Below are positions 1 through 10,483 of a stretch of DNA of 64,000 bases, piece after piece. Each line of letters starts with the position of its first letter. Position 1 is the stretch's first letter. The DNA is from Phymorhynchus buccinoides (lineage: Eukaryota > Mollusca > Gastropoda > Neogastropoda > Raphitomidae). The notes beneath the pieces were generated by a model. It made no database searches. It was not told where the DNA came from and saw nothing but the letters and a program-made list of their open reading frames with translations. The DNA lies in the NCBI GenBank assembly GCA_017654935.2, contig CM065684.1:64035094-64099093 (forward strand). Reading direction: 5' to 3'. The translations under genes and the position numbers were made by a program.

Positions 1-44
<44 letters not shown>
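1..44. repeat. poly-G homopolymer at window start
   Basis: The first 44 bases are all G. Similar G or C runs occur at 12849-13028, 25219-25245, 46854-46868, 55316-55337 and 61471-61490. They may be real homopolymer tracts or assembly/base-calling artefacts. Confidence 0.95.
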
Positions 45-45
<1 letters not shown>

Positions 46-85
46 GAACATTTTGATGTATTGTAGTTGTTCTTGCTTATGTGAA

Positions 86-1870
86 CTGGCCTGACACAGC
101 CACATGCCAAGGCATCTTGTGATTATGATAAACATCCTAACACGAACTTACACAATTATTAATCTATGTGCAAGCACATTCATGTGTGACAACTACAACG
201 TTTAGGAAAGCCTTGGTTTTAAAATAGGCCATTGGGCCGGGGGGGGGGTCATGGGGTAATGCCCCCCTGGGAGCTGAAGACAAAGAAAAAAATTGATTTA
301 TGAACATTTTTTCAGTACACACACGATAATTTTGCACCCACAATTTATACAAAATGCTAATAAAAACCATGAAATGTGTTTGAAAAAAATACAGTAGAGC
401 CAATTTAAATGTATGCAGGAAAGACAATTTTTAAACAAATGTAGCAAACAGCATACAACTGTACCAAATTCACAAAAACAAAAGAATACTGTTTTATTGC
501 AATGTTTAATTACTTGTTTTAACTTTTGATTTATTTAAATGATGTTCATTTACACACAAACCAAAAAACATACTAAACAATCACATTAAAATTCAGCAAA
601 TAATGAATGTACATGATCATTCAAAAGCAGAAATATTTAACACTATGCACCAAATGTGCATATAACTAAAAATGAGAACATTACAAAACAATCCTTACGC
701 AGTGTTTTGGGTGTTTTTTGTAAGAAAAAATCCTATCACAACAATTTGCATATCACATGACGCAAAATCCTATTAGAATAGATTGCAAATAACATTGACA
801 AATATCGTTACCACAAAACAAATTGCACATAATGACAAAAAATCTATCACACAAAATTGCATTTTATAACATTACAATTAACAAATTGCATATAACATGA
901 CAATAATATGGTATTCTATAACAAAGAAACCACCATTTCTGTAAATATGGGAAAACATCTTGTTATTTTTAACAATAAGTTATTAAAAAGCCTTGTACTG
1001 AATTCATTATTTTTGGCTTGGTTGGTGAGGCGTTACCCTGGTTGTGAAAGACGTCAAGGGATGTGTCAAACAGTGAGAAGCACTTTGAACACTAAAGTAC
1101 ATAGTTTGCAGGTTCCAGCTGTTGGGTTGAGAACGTTGTTGTTTGTGTGACCGTTTTGTTCCATTTTGATGGTGGTTTGTGGGCAGTTAACAGGACTCCG
1201 TCTTCTGGTAATTTTAGACTGATGATGTACATATGCTGGAACTTGTCATGGCTTAAGACAATCCCCACACAACCATTCAGAGCATAACAACATTTTGATG
1301 TAGCCTTGGCCCCATCTAGCTTATGTCGCGCTGTCTGACACAGCCTCATGCCAAGGCATCATTATGATTATGATAAACATCCTAACACGAACACACACGC
1401 GCAGACGTGCACACACACACGCACACATGTGTGCAACTACACAAAAAGAAAAAACCCATGAAAGGCCGGGGTCATGGGGTAATGCCCCCCTGTGGGATTG
1501 AGTAGTAGAAAATTGATTTATGAAGGTATTTTACTTTGCTTTTTCCATATATTTATATAAATGCTTATTTTAATGTGTTTGAAAAAAATACAGTAGAGAC
1601 AATTTGATATTGTTTGACAAGTCTTAAAATCAGAAAAAAAATCCCTTTACTGGTTAAATTCAAAAACAGGAAATTCCTAACCATAAACTTGGCACCAATT
1701 TGATGAATTTAAAATGTTCATTTACACACAAACCAAAAAACAACTAAACATTCACAAGCAAATTTAATAAATCATCACAGTAGGGATCATAACAAAAGCA
1801 GAAATATTTGAACACTATGGTACAAATGCACCAGCTAGGGATGAGAACATTACGGGTGTGTGATCGTTTT
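86..1870. repeat. decayed direct duplication, spacing about 1.24 kb
   Basis: Sequence from about 86 to 830 recurs from about 1320 to 1870. Shared landmarks are GACACAGCC-CATGCCAAGGC (near 93 and 1337), the run ending ATAAACATCCTAACACGAAC, GGTCATGGGGTAATGCCCCC (near 246 and 1471), and the stretch with TTTGAAAAAAATACAGTAGAG. The copies have diverged by many substitutions and indels, so this is an old event. No coding function is seen in either copy. Confidence 0.75.
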
Positions 1871-3380
1871 TTGATTACCCTGCCATGTGAGCAGCCACTC
1901 TCCGACTACTAACGATCATCACAGTTGAACCAAAGATTTAAGACTAAGATTAAAATTATAGCCCCGTTGACAACCCAGCCCAAGTCAGGGCTGTCACCAT
2001 GTTCAATCTTACCACGTATTAAAATGGGCTAAAAACACAAGGTAAAAACAAAATCAAGTTTGTTTTGGGTAAAATACTGTTGTTAAAAACCATTAATCAA
2101 TCACAAACTTAGCAAGTAAAAACATGACACGTCTAGCGTTAAAAACATCACAGTAGCTTACATCAAGTGAAATATATTAATCTCTTTTAAGAAATTAAAG
2201 ATTGTGTCATGCGGAACATCACAGAAGTTGAACCAAGAAGGAATTCAAAACAATAACAAGATTTCTAACAATGTTCATATTCTTTATATCATAGTCACAG
2301 GAATAGTACAAGATTTGTTATGTTCATTGAATGTTTTCTTTTAGAACTAGTAGTAATAACATGGGACTGGCTCAAGCCTAAGCCTCGCAACTTGTAAACG
2401 TCCCTTCATTTAATCTTGTTTGCCTTAAACATTTCTATTGTAAATCTAATCATCATATTCCAAAAGTAGTTGGCTAAAATGTCCATCCTTGTGAAGGAGA
2501 TTTTTTACATACCATTTGATTGTCATACTGAAGATTTCAATTTAAAAGATGAAATACAAAACTCAGTTAGCAAATTTCTAATGTCTACATCAGCAACAAG
2601 ATACTTCTAAATCCAAAAATCTGTATGTTTTAAAAAGTAAAGATAAAGCATTTAGCACCATGTTAATTTTGTTATATTTTATTCCAGAATGTTAACACAA
2701 AAACAGAGGGAAGCAGGTAGTTTTGGAAAGGAGGCTTGTGGTAAATGTTTTAAATATAGTGCAATGTTCATAAAAGATTTTCAATACATTATGCATCATT
2801 ATAGCCCAGGGAGAAAAAAATGAAAGTAAAACTATGATAATTTTGTTATATTTTATTCCAGACCATGCCTCACACACACACACTCTCAAACACAGAGCTT
2901 AACAAACAATTAGTGTAAAAGTAATAATAGTAAACAATGCATAAAACTATAGGTTATCCGTGTTCTTCTTCTCTTTTTAAATGAAAAACAAAAAACTAAC
3001 AAGAAAAGACAGTGCATACAAGCATCTCCAGCAACAAAGTAAAGTATGCAAATGTTGATATAAAAAAAAAACACAGAAAAGAAAATATATTGATTCATAT
3101 GAATGCATTGGCATCAAGTACTCCAGCAACCCTTCACAACCAAAAGGAACAAAGATAGGCAGCCACCTTGATAATGAAGACTGTTGTACCAACAGAAACA
3201 AGACAGGATTATAGAAAATATGTACTCCGAAGAAATCAGAACTGCCAAGTGAAAATTAAAGGAGTACACAGGAACAAATGACCCGCCATTGAAAGCATAT
3301 CCCAAAACACTGTCAGCATCTCTGAATAACACTGGTACCTTGATCAGTTGATGATATGGAGAGAAAGTCATCCTTCAAAT
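1871..3380. other. non-coding stretch, no gene recognised
   Basis: AT-rich sequence without supportable exons. A 24-base string AATTTTGTTATATTTTATTC-CAGA occurs twice, near 2672 and 2839. The open frames here are short and low in complexity. Confidence 0.5.
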
Positions 3381-5351
3381 CTATGCAAATGCAAGGTCTC
3401 CTGTGACAATGTCAGCAGCGAGAGCAAATTTTGACATGTTGAAGCGATCAGTATCATCATCATAGTTTTCTCCCTTTTCCCAATAAGCAACAACATAGAA
3501 GTTCTTTTTCTTCTTTTGAATTTCTTCAATCTTGCCATTGTACACTACGCAGGTTTGGGAGGCGTTGTCAAACCAGCGATGAAAGATTTCTCTTCCTGCT
3601 GCAGTGTCAGAGAGAACATCGGTCAAGCCCAAAAGAGAATTTTCATCAAGATCAGGAAATCTTTCTTTGATCTTCTCGATTTCCATGGTCTTGATCTCTT
3701 TTTCAACATCCCTTCGAGCCTTGTCCTCCTGCTTCTGTTTCTGCAGCCTTGCCCGTTTTGACAACTCCTTCCAGATCTGCGCAGTGTTTTTTCTATTTTC
3801 ATCTCTTTTTTTAACAGCCAATTTTGGTACTAGCCGGATGACTTTCTCTCTATCCTCTTCACTCATGTGATCCAGGAAAGCCACTGTGCCATTTTTCTTG
3901 GCTCGCAGCTTTGAAGAAAGGTAGCAGAGAGTTGCACTGGGGGCCTTATGTTTAGCAGCACTGAACATCCCCATCATTTCTTCAGCATCAATGTTGTGTA
4001 GTCTTGCTGACGCCGACTCTTTCTTCAGCTCTTCGGTGATGTCAAGGCTGAAGTACCGTTGATATTGCCTGTCTATGACAGCAATGATGGCATCAAGGCA
4101 CAGAGTGATCCTCTCCTTGACAAGCTGGGCAGACTGATCACCGGAGGCTGAGTAGCACTCGATTAGGGACTTCCAGACTTTGTCAGAGTCTTCAATCTCC
4201 TCCCCAAAGAAATCTGTTGTTCGCTTCAAAATAAACAGAGGATCCTTCGCACTTTCAACCAGACAATCGCGGACTTTTTGGACAGCAAGGATGCCTTCCA
4301 AGTGGTGAATCTGGTTCTGGGCTGAAGCGTAAAACTTCCTCATCCAAGGGCCTGTCAACAGTTTACCTAACATGCCCAGAACACAAAACTGAGCCACTGC
4401 CACTGGATGCGAGAAATCAGCAAAGAGGCTGCTTCTCAGCCCACCACAACCTTTTCCTCCCGCCAAGAATGTATGGAACAGGCTGTAATGTTTGATGAAA
4501 ATTCCACAAATGTGAAAAAAGATGTGGAGCCTGTTTCCTCGGTAGCGAGGCAAAAGACCTGCCGGCAGACTCTGCTCGTGTAGGAAGGTGGAGAAGCCTT
4601 TGGGGTCGCCTTTTGCGTCTCTGTAGCGAAGTTTGTCCATTTGAACGACAACGTTGGCTGCCATGCAGTCGTTGGCCTTCAAGGAACCCTCTTTGTTCTC
4701 CACAGACTTTAGGGCAGACCGACAACCACTGGCGATGGAATCGAGGGGGTGCAAGTGGCAGTTTAACTCATTGACAGTTTTGTCCCAAGACTGGCAGACC
4801 TTTTTGACAGTAGCGTGGTTGACTGCAGCTCTGTCCGACATGGTGTTGGACACATGACTGATGATGGTATCCCTGCATTCCTGATAGTCAGCCTGATGGA
4901 AAGCTGCATAAGTGGCTGCCAGACTGTCAACGCTGTTACAGATGTGCTGCTGATAATCAATGGCTGTGCCCCCAGGCAAGTCATCAATGGCGATGACTTG
5001 ACAGCTATCTTTGGTTGTGAGGTGAACAACGTTGACATGCACCCCCTCTTGAGTGGTCGCATCAAACCCAAGGGTGATGTCCTCTTCCCGCATGGCAACC
5101 TCCGCAGACTGCAACTGAGACATGACCCCAAGTTCTCTCACCATCAGTTCCACAGTGTGTCGCTTAGGGATGCTGTCAAACTCAATGCCAAGACGATTAG
5201 CGATTGATGTCAGGAGACTGTCTACATTCAACGTCGGCACTTGGTTCATGATGCAGTCATATACCATGAGTCTCATTTTGGAAGAATATGTTTTTTTGTC
5301 TCTTTTGGAATGCATTTGATCAGAATGACTCATGGAAAGTTTTTGTTTCAA
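3381..5351 (-). CDS. RNase H-fold transposase-like protein, main domain (656 codons, 5' end set by a frameshift)
   Basis: This is the largest open frame of its region, intronless, and it reads like a real protein throughout. Candidate RNase H-like features are an Asp in LGFDATTQEG (about residue 97), an Asp in NTMSDRAAVNH (about 173) and a Cys/His-rich NCHLHPLD patch (about 197-204). This order and spacing recall DDE transposases, but I could not place the third acidic residue or name the family. Charged helical segments follow (about 520-580). The frame has no convincing Met near its start: the first residues (TENLKQKLS) are still coiled coil and the reading frame stays open upstream. The true N-terminus is therefore encoded by the adjacent frames at 5369-6271. 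The unit could be a transposon gene or a domesticated derivative; family assignment is uncertain. Confidence 0.55.
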   Translation of the reverse strand: MKQKLSMSHSDQMHSKRDKKTYSSKMRLMVYDCIMNQVPTLNVDSLLTSIANRLGIEFDSIPKRHTVELMVRELGVMSQLQSAEVAMREEDITLGFDATTQEGVHVNVVHLTTKDSCQVIAIDDLPGGTAIDYQQHICNSVDSLAATYAAFHQADYQECRDTIISHVSNTMSDRAAVNHATVKKVCQSWDKTVNELNCHLHPLDSIASGCRSALKSVENKEGSLKANDCMAANVVVQMDKLRYRDAKGDPKGFSTFLHEQSLPAGLLPRYRGNRLHIFFHICGIFIKHYSLFHTFLAGGKGCGGLRSSLFADFSHPVAVAQFCVLGMLGKLLTGPWMRKFYASAQNQIHHLEGILAVQKVRDCLVESAKDPLFILKRTTDFFGEEIEDSDKVWKSLIECYSASGDQSAQLVKERITLCLDAIIAVIDRQYQRYFSLDITEELKKESASARLHNIDAEEMMGMFSAAKHKAPSATLCYLSSKLRAKKNGTVAFLDHMSEEDREKVIRLVPKLAVKKRDENRKNTAQIWKELSKRARLQKQKQEDKARRDVEKEIKTMEIEKIKERFPDLDENSLLGLTDVLSDTAAGREIFHRWFDNASQTCVVYNGKIEEIQKKKKNFYVVAYWEKGENYDDDTDRFNMSKFALAADIVTGDLAFA

Positions 5352-5368
5352 ATTTTCAGTTTCTTCTT

Positions 5369-6061
5369 TTAAGATAAATTTTCCAATTCAAGCACTTTAA
5401 TCAAATCATTTTGCTCAGAATGTTTTTGTTTCAGATCACTGATGAGTTTGTCTTTTACTGAGAGTTGGTTAGAAATAGAATGCTGCATCTGCAAACTGTC
5501 CTGCCGACATTGTTTGTACGCAGTCTGTGACTGCAACAAGACTACTTTTTTGTCTCTTTCCTTGTCTTTCAGCTGTTTCTGGAGATGCTGTATGGACATG
5601 TCTCTCCTACTCAGCTTCTGGTTTAGGACCCTGATGGTGTTTGGGTACCCTTTTATTTTATTTTTTATGTTGGAGATTTTGTGCTGACAGCACACCTGCA
5701 TGTTTCTGGCAGACCTAGAAACAAATTCCAAACGTTCTCGCAACTGTGCCTTAAGAGGCGTATCTGGAGCTCCCCTACGGTGACAAGTTGAGGGCACACC
5801 ACATTGAGAACTAGAACTATCATTTGAAGTGCCTTGTTCAGGTGTGGACACTGATACTGTTTCTTGAGAAGTAGTGTTCACAGAAGCACAAGGCACTTCA
5901 AATGACATTTCCTCAGTTTCCACAAGTGGTTTTTTTCTTTCCACACCAACATTGTTTTGAGAACTCACTGATTTTCTATGATTGAACTTGAAGGTCTCGC
6001 TGCAGAGTTGTACAAACTTCTTTTTGTTATTTTCTCGGGCAAAGTCTTTAATTGTTTTCAA
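5369..6061 (-). pseudogene. coiled-coil middle part of the transposase-like unit
   Basis: About 230 codons: a basic N-terminal part, a Ser/Thr-rich linker (about 45-95) and a long heptad-bearing helix (about 125-230: LNQKLSRRDMSIQHLQKQL and onward). It ends 18 bases before the next frame, and the coiled-coil pattern continues across the boundary in that other frame (ELENL then KEETENLKQKL). A single-base indel around 5372-5390 therefore explains the break. Upstream it is in the same frame as 6065-6271, separated by one TGA. The assigned start is only the first non-stop codon, not a real initiation site. Confidence 0.5.
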
Positions 6062-6064
6062 TGT

Positions 6065-6271
6065 TCAGCCAACAATCCGACAGACCTGACGTGGGTCTGC
6101 CTGAATATTGAATCTGTCACTGACAGCACGGGCAACTTCTACAAAAGTCTTCTTATTTTGCATGTACATGAAAAGCACATGACCATTTTGACATTCTCTT
6201 TGTTCATTGTCCAAAGAAAAGTTTTCTAGAATGAAAGTACGACCAAAACCACTGTTCTGGATATTAGACAT
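6065..6271 (-). pseudogene. N-terminal part of the transposase-like unit
   Basis: A 68-codon frame with a genuine ATG. It ends in a TGA (6065-6067), after which the same frame continues directly into the 5369-6061 part. The sequence around FVEVARAVSDRFNI looks like a small helical domain. Together, 6271 down to 3381 would be a protein of roughly 950 residues interrupted by one in-frame stop and one frameshift. Splicing across the TGA is possible but no good donor is visible. Confidence 0.4.
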
Positions 6272-6597
6272 TTCAAAATGTTGATATTGTTATGGAAATT
6301 TAGCAAATTGTCAAAACTGGAATGCAATTTTAGAAATATCAGTGCCTATGTTACCCTGTGCAGATGAAATATTCAGGCAGGCAGTATAAATAAAGACAAA
6401 TTTTAAACAAATCACCGTATTTTAAAGAATGTTTTAGGCAAAAAAAATTCACTCACACACACACACAGAAAAAAAAAATAAAGGAAAAAATGTAAAGACA
6501 CAGCGGAAAAAATACATATGTCCTGGTAGCTAAAATTAACAGATTAATTGATTAATATGTGCAGATTCTACAAACCCCAAACTTAAAGTTCAGAGTA
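6272..6597. other. AT-rich spacer, nothing recognised
   Basis: Upstream side of the minus-strand transposase-like unit, with short CA and A runs near 6450-6490. No promoter element can be supported. Confidence 0.4.
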
Positions 6598-6755
6598 CAA
6601 TGGAACCTCCCTTATAAGACCTTCAAAAATCTTCCAAAACGAGGTCTTAAAAGGGAGGAAATTTTAATACTCACAAAAAAGGGAAATGTCTCAGAGAAGT
6701 AGGTCTTATATGGGAGGGTGTCTTATAATGGGGTCTTATAAGGGATGTTCCACTG
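6598..6755. mobile_element. TA-flanked MITE (family with CAGTGGAACCTCCCTTATAA ends)
   Basis: A 158-bp element bounded by TA on both sides (6596-6597 and 6756-6757). The left end is CAATGGAACCTCCCTTATAA and the right end is its near reverse complement (TTATAAGGGATGTTCCACTG). A second, internally expanded copy lies at 43964-44283 and a fragment at about 7917-7955. TA target sites and this end suggest a Tc1/mariner-type MITE, which is inference. Confidence 0.8.
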
Positions 6756-6757
6756 TA

Positions 6758-7151
6758 TTAACAATTTAAAGTTCAGGGTATTAAAGATTTAAAAAATAGC
6801 TTCACTACATCACATAATTACACTGTATAGGAATATTTTACATGGAATTTCTTTTACTTCCAATATAAGCTGTTGGAGCACCCTGGCTGCCTCAACCGTC
6901 ACTGGTGCGGGAGCGTCCTAGTTGAGTGAAAGAGGATATCTATCTGTTTTTATAAATACCAAATACACAGTCCAAAAGAAAGTACTCGTGCTTCTTGGGC
7001 TTGTTAGTAACTTTACCACTAGAGGACACTCATTAAAAGTAACAAAAACTAGTTCATACTAATATTTATGCACATGATTTTCACTAACAATTGGAATTTG
7101 AATTCTCTACCAAATGATAATACTGCAACCGCAGGAACACTCAATACATGT
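6758..7151. other. spacer, no feature recognised
   Basis: Ordinary AT-rich sequence between a MITE and a SINE. Confidence 0.4.
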
Positions 7152-7506
7152 GGTGTAGATTGGCACAGTGGTAGCGCGTTCGCTTCATGTCAAGTAAACC
7201 CGAGTTCGAACCTGGGTACAGGGGATTTTTTTCCTCTCACTATGCACAAGGCCTTAAAACTGATAAACTGAGGTCCCGTGTGGCACTTAGCATACTTAAA
7301 GCCCAGTGGCAACTAATAAGTTGTCATTTGGTCAAAATTAGATACCCCCCCCCCTCCCCCTTTACTTCCTCATCAGTCACATAAAAATCACATGCAGTGA
7401 AAAAAAAAAAAAAAAAAAAAATTTGGGGCGCGCCTCTGGCTGCGACGCGCTCTCCAGGTTCGGTTAACCCGAATTTCACAGAGACGCCTCTGTGACTATA
7501 AATTAA
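7152..7506 (+). mobile_element. tRNA-headed SINE, copy 1
   Basis: The head has an A box (TGGCACAGTGG, 7161-7171) and a B box (GTTCGAACC, 7204-7212), the internal promoter of RNA polymerase III. The body continues through an A-run (7399-7421) to a tail domain with GCGCTCTCCAGG and CCGAATTTCACAGAGACGCC. The same order of blocks recurs at 52270-52612 (5'-truncated) and, inverted, at 18712-19018. The tail domain resembles SINE tails I know from marine snails and other molluscs, from memory and unverified. Confidence 0.85.
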
Positions 7507-7916
7507 CCAAACAAATTAGATAATTTTTGGGAAGATTATTGCTTCCCTAATAATATAAGTATTCAGTAATAATTAGTATGCAGGTCAGTTTGCTCGTTTT
7601 CACTGTATGTTGTACTACATACAGAAAAGAAAAAAGAAACATTAATAATAATAACAAAAAAAATATTTTCAATTGCGTTTCGTTATAAACTAAAATGAAC
7701 TAGCAGGCTAAAGGCTATTTAAAAGCCTATATGCTAGTATATGATATGATGGTGAGGACTGGGGAGGATGGGTGCCGCGCTGAGAAATACAGCTCTGCAA
7801 CAGAAGAAAGTGTAAATATGTAATTGAAAATGCCAATACGTCCATGCAGGCATGATTGTAATAAGATGACAAATTAAACACTTCTTAAAAATATAACATA
7901 AGTTACTACAGAGGAA
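7507..7916. other. spacer, nothing recognised
   Basis: AT-rich; no gene or repeat identified. Confidence 0.4.
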
Positions 7917-7955
7917 AACATCTTATAAGATCTTCAAAAATGATCCAAAATGAGG
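7917..7955. mobile_element. fragment of the TA-MITE
   Basis: The stretch CTTATAAGATCTTCAAAAAT and the following bases match the left interior of the MITE at 6598-6755. It directly precedes the AGT-rich tract. Confidence 0.5.
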
Positions 7956-7961
7956 TATAGT

Positions 7962-8551
7962 ACGGTGAGTAGTAGTAGATAGTAGTAGTAGTAGTAGTAG
8001 TAGTAGGTACTATTAGTAGTAGTAGTAGTAATAGTAGTAGCAGTAGCAGTAGCAGCAGCAACAGCAGCAGTAGTAGTAGTAGTAGCAGCAGAGTAAGGAG
8101 AAGGATGAGTAGTAGTAGTAGTAGTAGCAGTAGCAACAGCAGCAGTAAGAGGAGGATGAGGAGCAGGAGTAGAACTAGAAGTAATAGTAGTAGTAAAGTA
8201 GTAGTAGGAGGAGGAGGAGTCAGTAGTAGTAGCAGCAGCAGCAGAAGCAGTAGTAGTAGTAGGAGGAGTAGAAGAGGAGACCTAGTACTGTAGTAGTAGC
8301 AGTAGTAGTAGAAGGAGGAGGAGTAATATAAGGAGGCCTAGTAGTAGTAGTAGTAGTAGTAGTAGTGAGTAGTAAGAGTAGGAGGAGGAGGTCTAGTAGT
8401 AGTACATGTAGTAATAGTAGCAGTAGCAGAAGCAGTAGTAGTAGGAGGATGAGGAGGCGTAGTACTGTAGTAGTAGGAGGAGGCGGAGGAAGAGGACGAG
8501 GAATATGTCTAGTAGTAGTAGTAGTAGGGAGGAGGAGGAGGAGGCCACAAG
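7962..8551 (+). repeat. large AGT/AGG/AGC trinucleotide tract
   Basis: About 590 bp of imperfect (AGT)n with interspersed AGC and AGG triplets. Open frames in it (poly-Ser, poly-Leu, Arg-rich) are products of the repeat and not genes. Confidence 0.95.
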
Positions 8552-8599
8552 CCTGAGAAAAAAGAAAAAAAAAGTGTGTTGACTTGAAATTAGGGCAGC

Positions 8600-8863
8600 A
8601 AAGAAATTGAATTTAGCCGATCTCCTCCTCTTGAAAAATGTGTTGACTTCAAATTAACTGAGCACTTGAAATTAACCGGGTTTCAATTCAGTTTGGACCA
8701 AGATTTTACTTGAAATGAACCGATAATTGAAAATAACCGATAATTGAAATTATCCGGGGTTTTGTAGCAGACCGAAATAAGGCCTCTGGCCGGGACATTA
8801 GAATGACTTGAAATTATCACGAAATTAAAAATAACCGAGTTGAAATTAAGCGGTGTTTCACTG
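8600..8863. mobile_element. probable MITE remnant with CACTG end
   Basis: This stretch iterates short variants of TTGAAATTAACCGA and ends GGTGTTTCACTG followed by TA. It resembles the right end of a TA-target MITE. The left end is not clear and may have been destroyed by the trinucleotide tract. Confidence 0.45.
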
Positions 8864-8995
8864 TATGCATGTTGCATGTATTTGTGAGTGACAGTATATA
8901 CACATAAATAGTAAATGTTCTAAATGTTGAAACAGGCATGTTTTATGGAGAATTATGTATGAAACAGCGAAACATTAACATATTTTAGCAATTAA

Positions 8996-9235
8996 CCCTT
9001 TCACCGCCAAAGTCGCATTTTAGCACCACAGTGATTTAACCCCTATGTCACTAAAATGCATGAAATTGGGGTCTATTATCCAAAGACCCTATTGTCTTAT
9101 TTTTGGGAAGTAAGGATAGAACTTATTTTATATAATGTCACAGGAGAATCCCCAATACTGCAGATTGATTTTGTTCTCTACCCAGATAATTTTAATGGAA
9201 ATTTTTTGGTTGAAGTATGGCTGGCGGTGAAAGGG
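8996..9235. mobile_element. TTAA-target MITE family A, copy 1
   Basis: TTAA (8992-8995 and 9236-9239) flanks an element starting CCCTTTCACCGCCA and ending TGGCGGTGAAAGGG. A TTAA target duplication and CCC-type ends are typical of piggyBac elements. The 240-bp interior is non-coding. Confidence 0.9.
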
Positions 9236-9239
9236 TTAA

Positions 9240-10027
9240 TCATTGATTTTTTCAAATTAAGAATCAATGCTTACATAAATGTTCATGAATGTTCCTAAGA
9301 ATGCATTACAGTGAACATTCAGTCTTTGTTTAAAATTTGAATGCATAATTTCACCCTCTCACTCACATTACCATATTATTTTTACTGTAAGGCGATACTT
9401 CTTCCCAAGTTTTTGTTATTATAGTTTCTTACTATATTATAAGTCACATTATAACTAAGGTGCATTATCTCAATCTAGGAGAAAAAGTATTACTTTATAG
9501 TCCATCAAATATGGCAGTTTTGTTAAGGGGCACTAGAGTTGATAAAATGAGCAAAATTATGCAAATTAACTTTACTTCCAATTTGAACATTATCATCCAA
9601 AAAATGAAACAAAAATTCTGAGTCCTTAACTGCGTATTTTCAAACAAGCATAAAAAAAAGAGCTGAATTTCTGCACACTGGGTTATCCAGACAATAACAT
9701 TTTCTTTTATGACCAATAGTCTTCTTTCGGCATGTTGACACAGTTAACAGGGATTGCTTTCAATTTTCAAAACATCTGGGCCAGGGCCTACTAAGAGAAG
9801 CAGCCAACATAAAAAGATAATTTTGGAAAAGCATGCACAAAAACAGACGATGGAAACAAAGCACTGAATAAAATTAAAAGCAACAATCACAATTTTTTTC
9901 CGATTCTGAGTTTGTGAACAGATTCAGACCCCAAAGGGTTTATACCTACACATTGTAGATTTGTAGGACTACAGGCTCGGCCCAGGATAGATTTTTCAAG
10001 GGGCGATTAAAATTGTACTCATTTGAC
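9240..10027. other. spacer, nothing recognised
   Basis: AT-rich sequence without supportable exons or repeats. Confidence 0.4.
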
Positions 10028-10287
10028 AAAGTTCAAGTTACTGCCAATGTCGCATTTTAGCACCACAATGATTTAACGCCCATGTCACGAAAAGGCCTCA
10101 AACCAGGGTCTGTTATCCAAAGAGCCTAGACCCTATGTTCATAATTTTGATAGGTAATGATAGGCCTTACTTTATATATGTCATAGAAGAATCCCAACTA
10201 TTGCAGATGATTTTTGTTCTCTTCCAAGGTAAGTTTACAGGACATTTTTGGCTGGAAAATGACTGGCATGTGCAGCGAAAGGATTAA
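10028..10287. mobile_element. TTAA-target MITE family A, copy 2 (decayed)
   Basis: Matches copy 1 over most of its length (GTCGCATTTTAGCACCACA, then TGTTATCCAAAG). The terminal repeats are degraded: the right end reads GCAGCGAAAGGATTAA and the left CCC is lost. Confidence 0.75.
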
Positions 10288-10382
10288 AGTGGTTTCAATG
10301 GTTCTGAAGGGGTGCACAAACCCTGTTATGTCTTAATATTCTTATTAAAAAACAACAACATAAAACTGTTAACCTACTTTAC

Positions 10383-10483
10383 TCGTGGAAGAGGTCAAAG
10401 CTGGCAATGGCCCCAGTACTGTTTGTCTGAACCCCCATTTCCCTCGTCTCCTTGACAACAGATTTGCACCAACTGTATGTAGC
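10383..10483 (-). CDS. exon 4 of unrecognised minus-strand gene
   Basis: Acceptor ACAATTCAG, donor GA|gtaaag. The exon is 101 nt, entering in phase 0 and leaving in phase 2. It encodes a charged helical segment with WCKSVVKETREMG. Confidence 0.55.

Noticed and set aside
4417..5207. Overlapping open frames inside the transposase-like unit
   Set aside because: Shadows of the 3381-5351 frame, with codon content and composition unlike protein.
7152..7225. Functional tRNA gene
   Set aside because: A and B boxes are good, but acceptor pairing is poor and the same head recurs with a fixed non-tRNA body, so it is a SINE.
7906..8556. Poly-Leu, poly-Ser and Arg-rich open frames
   Set aside because: Products of the AGT/AGG trinucleotide tract on both strands.
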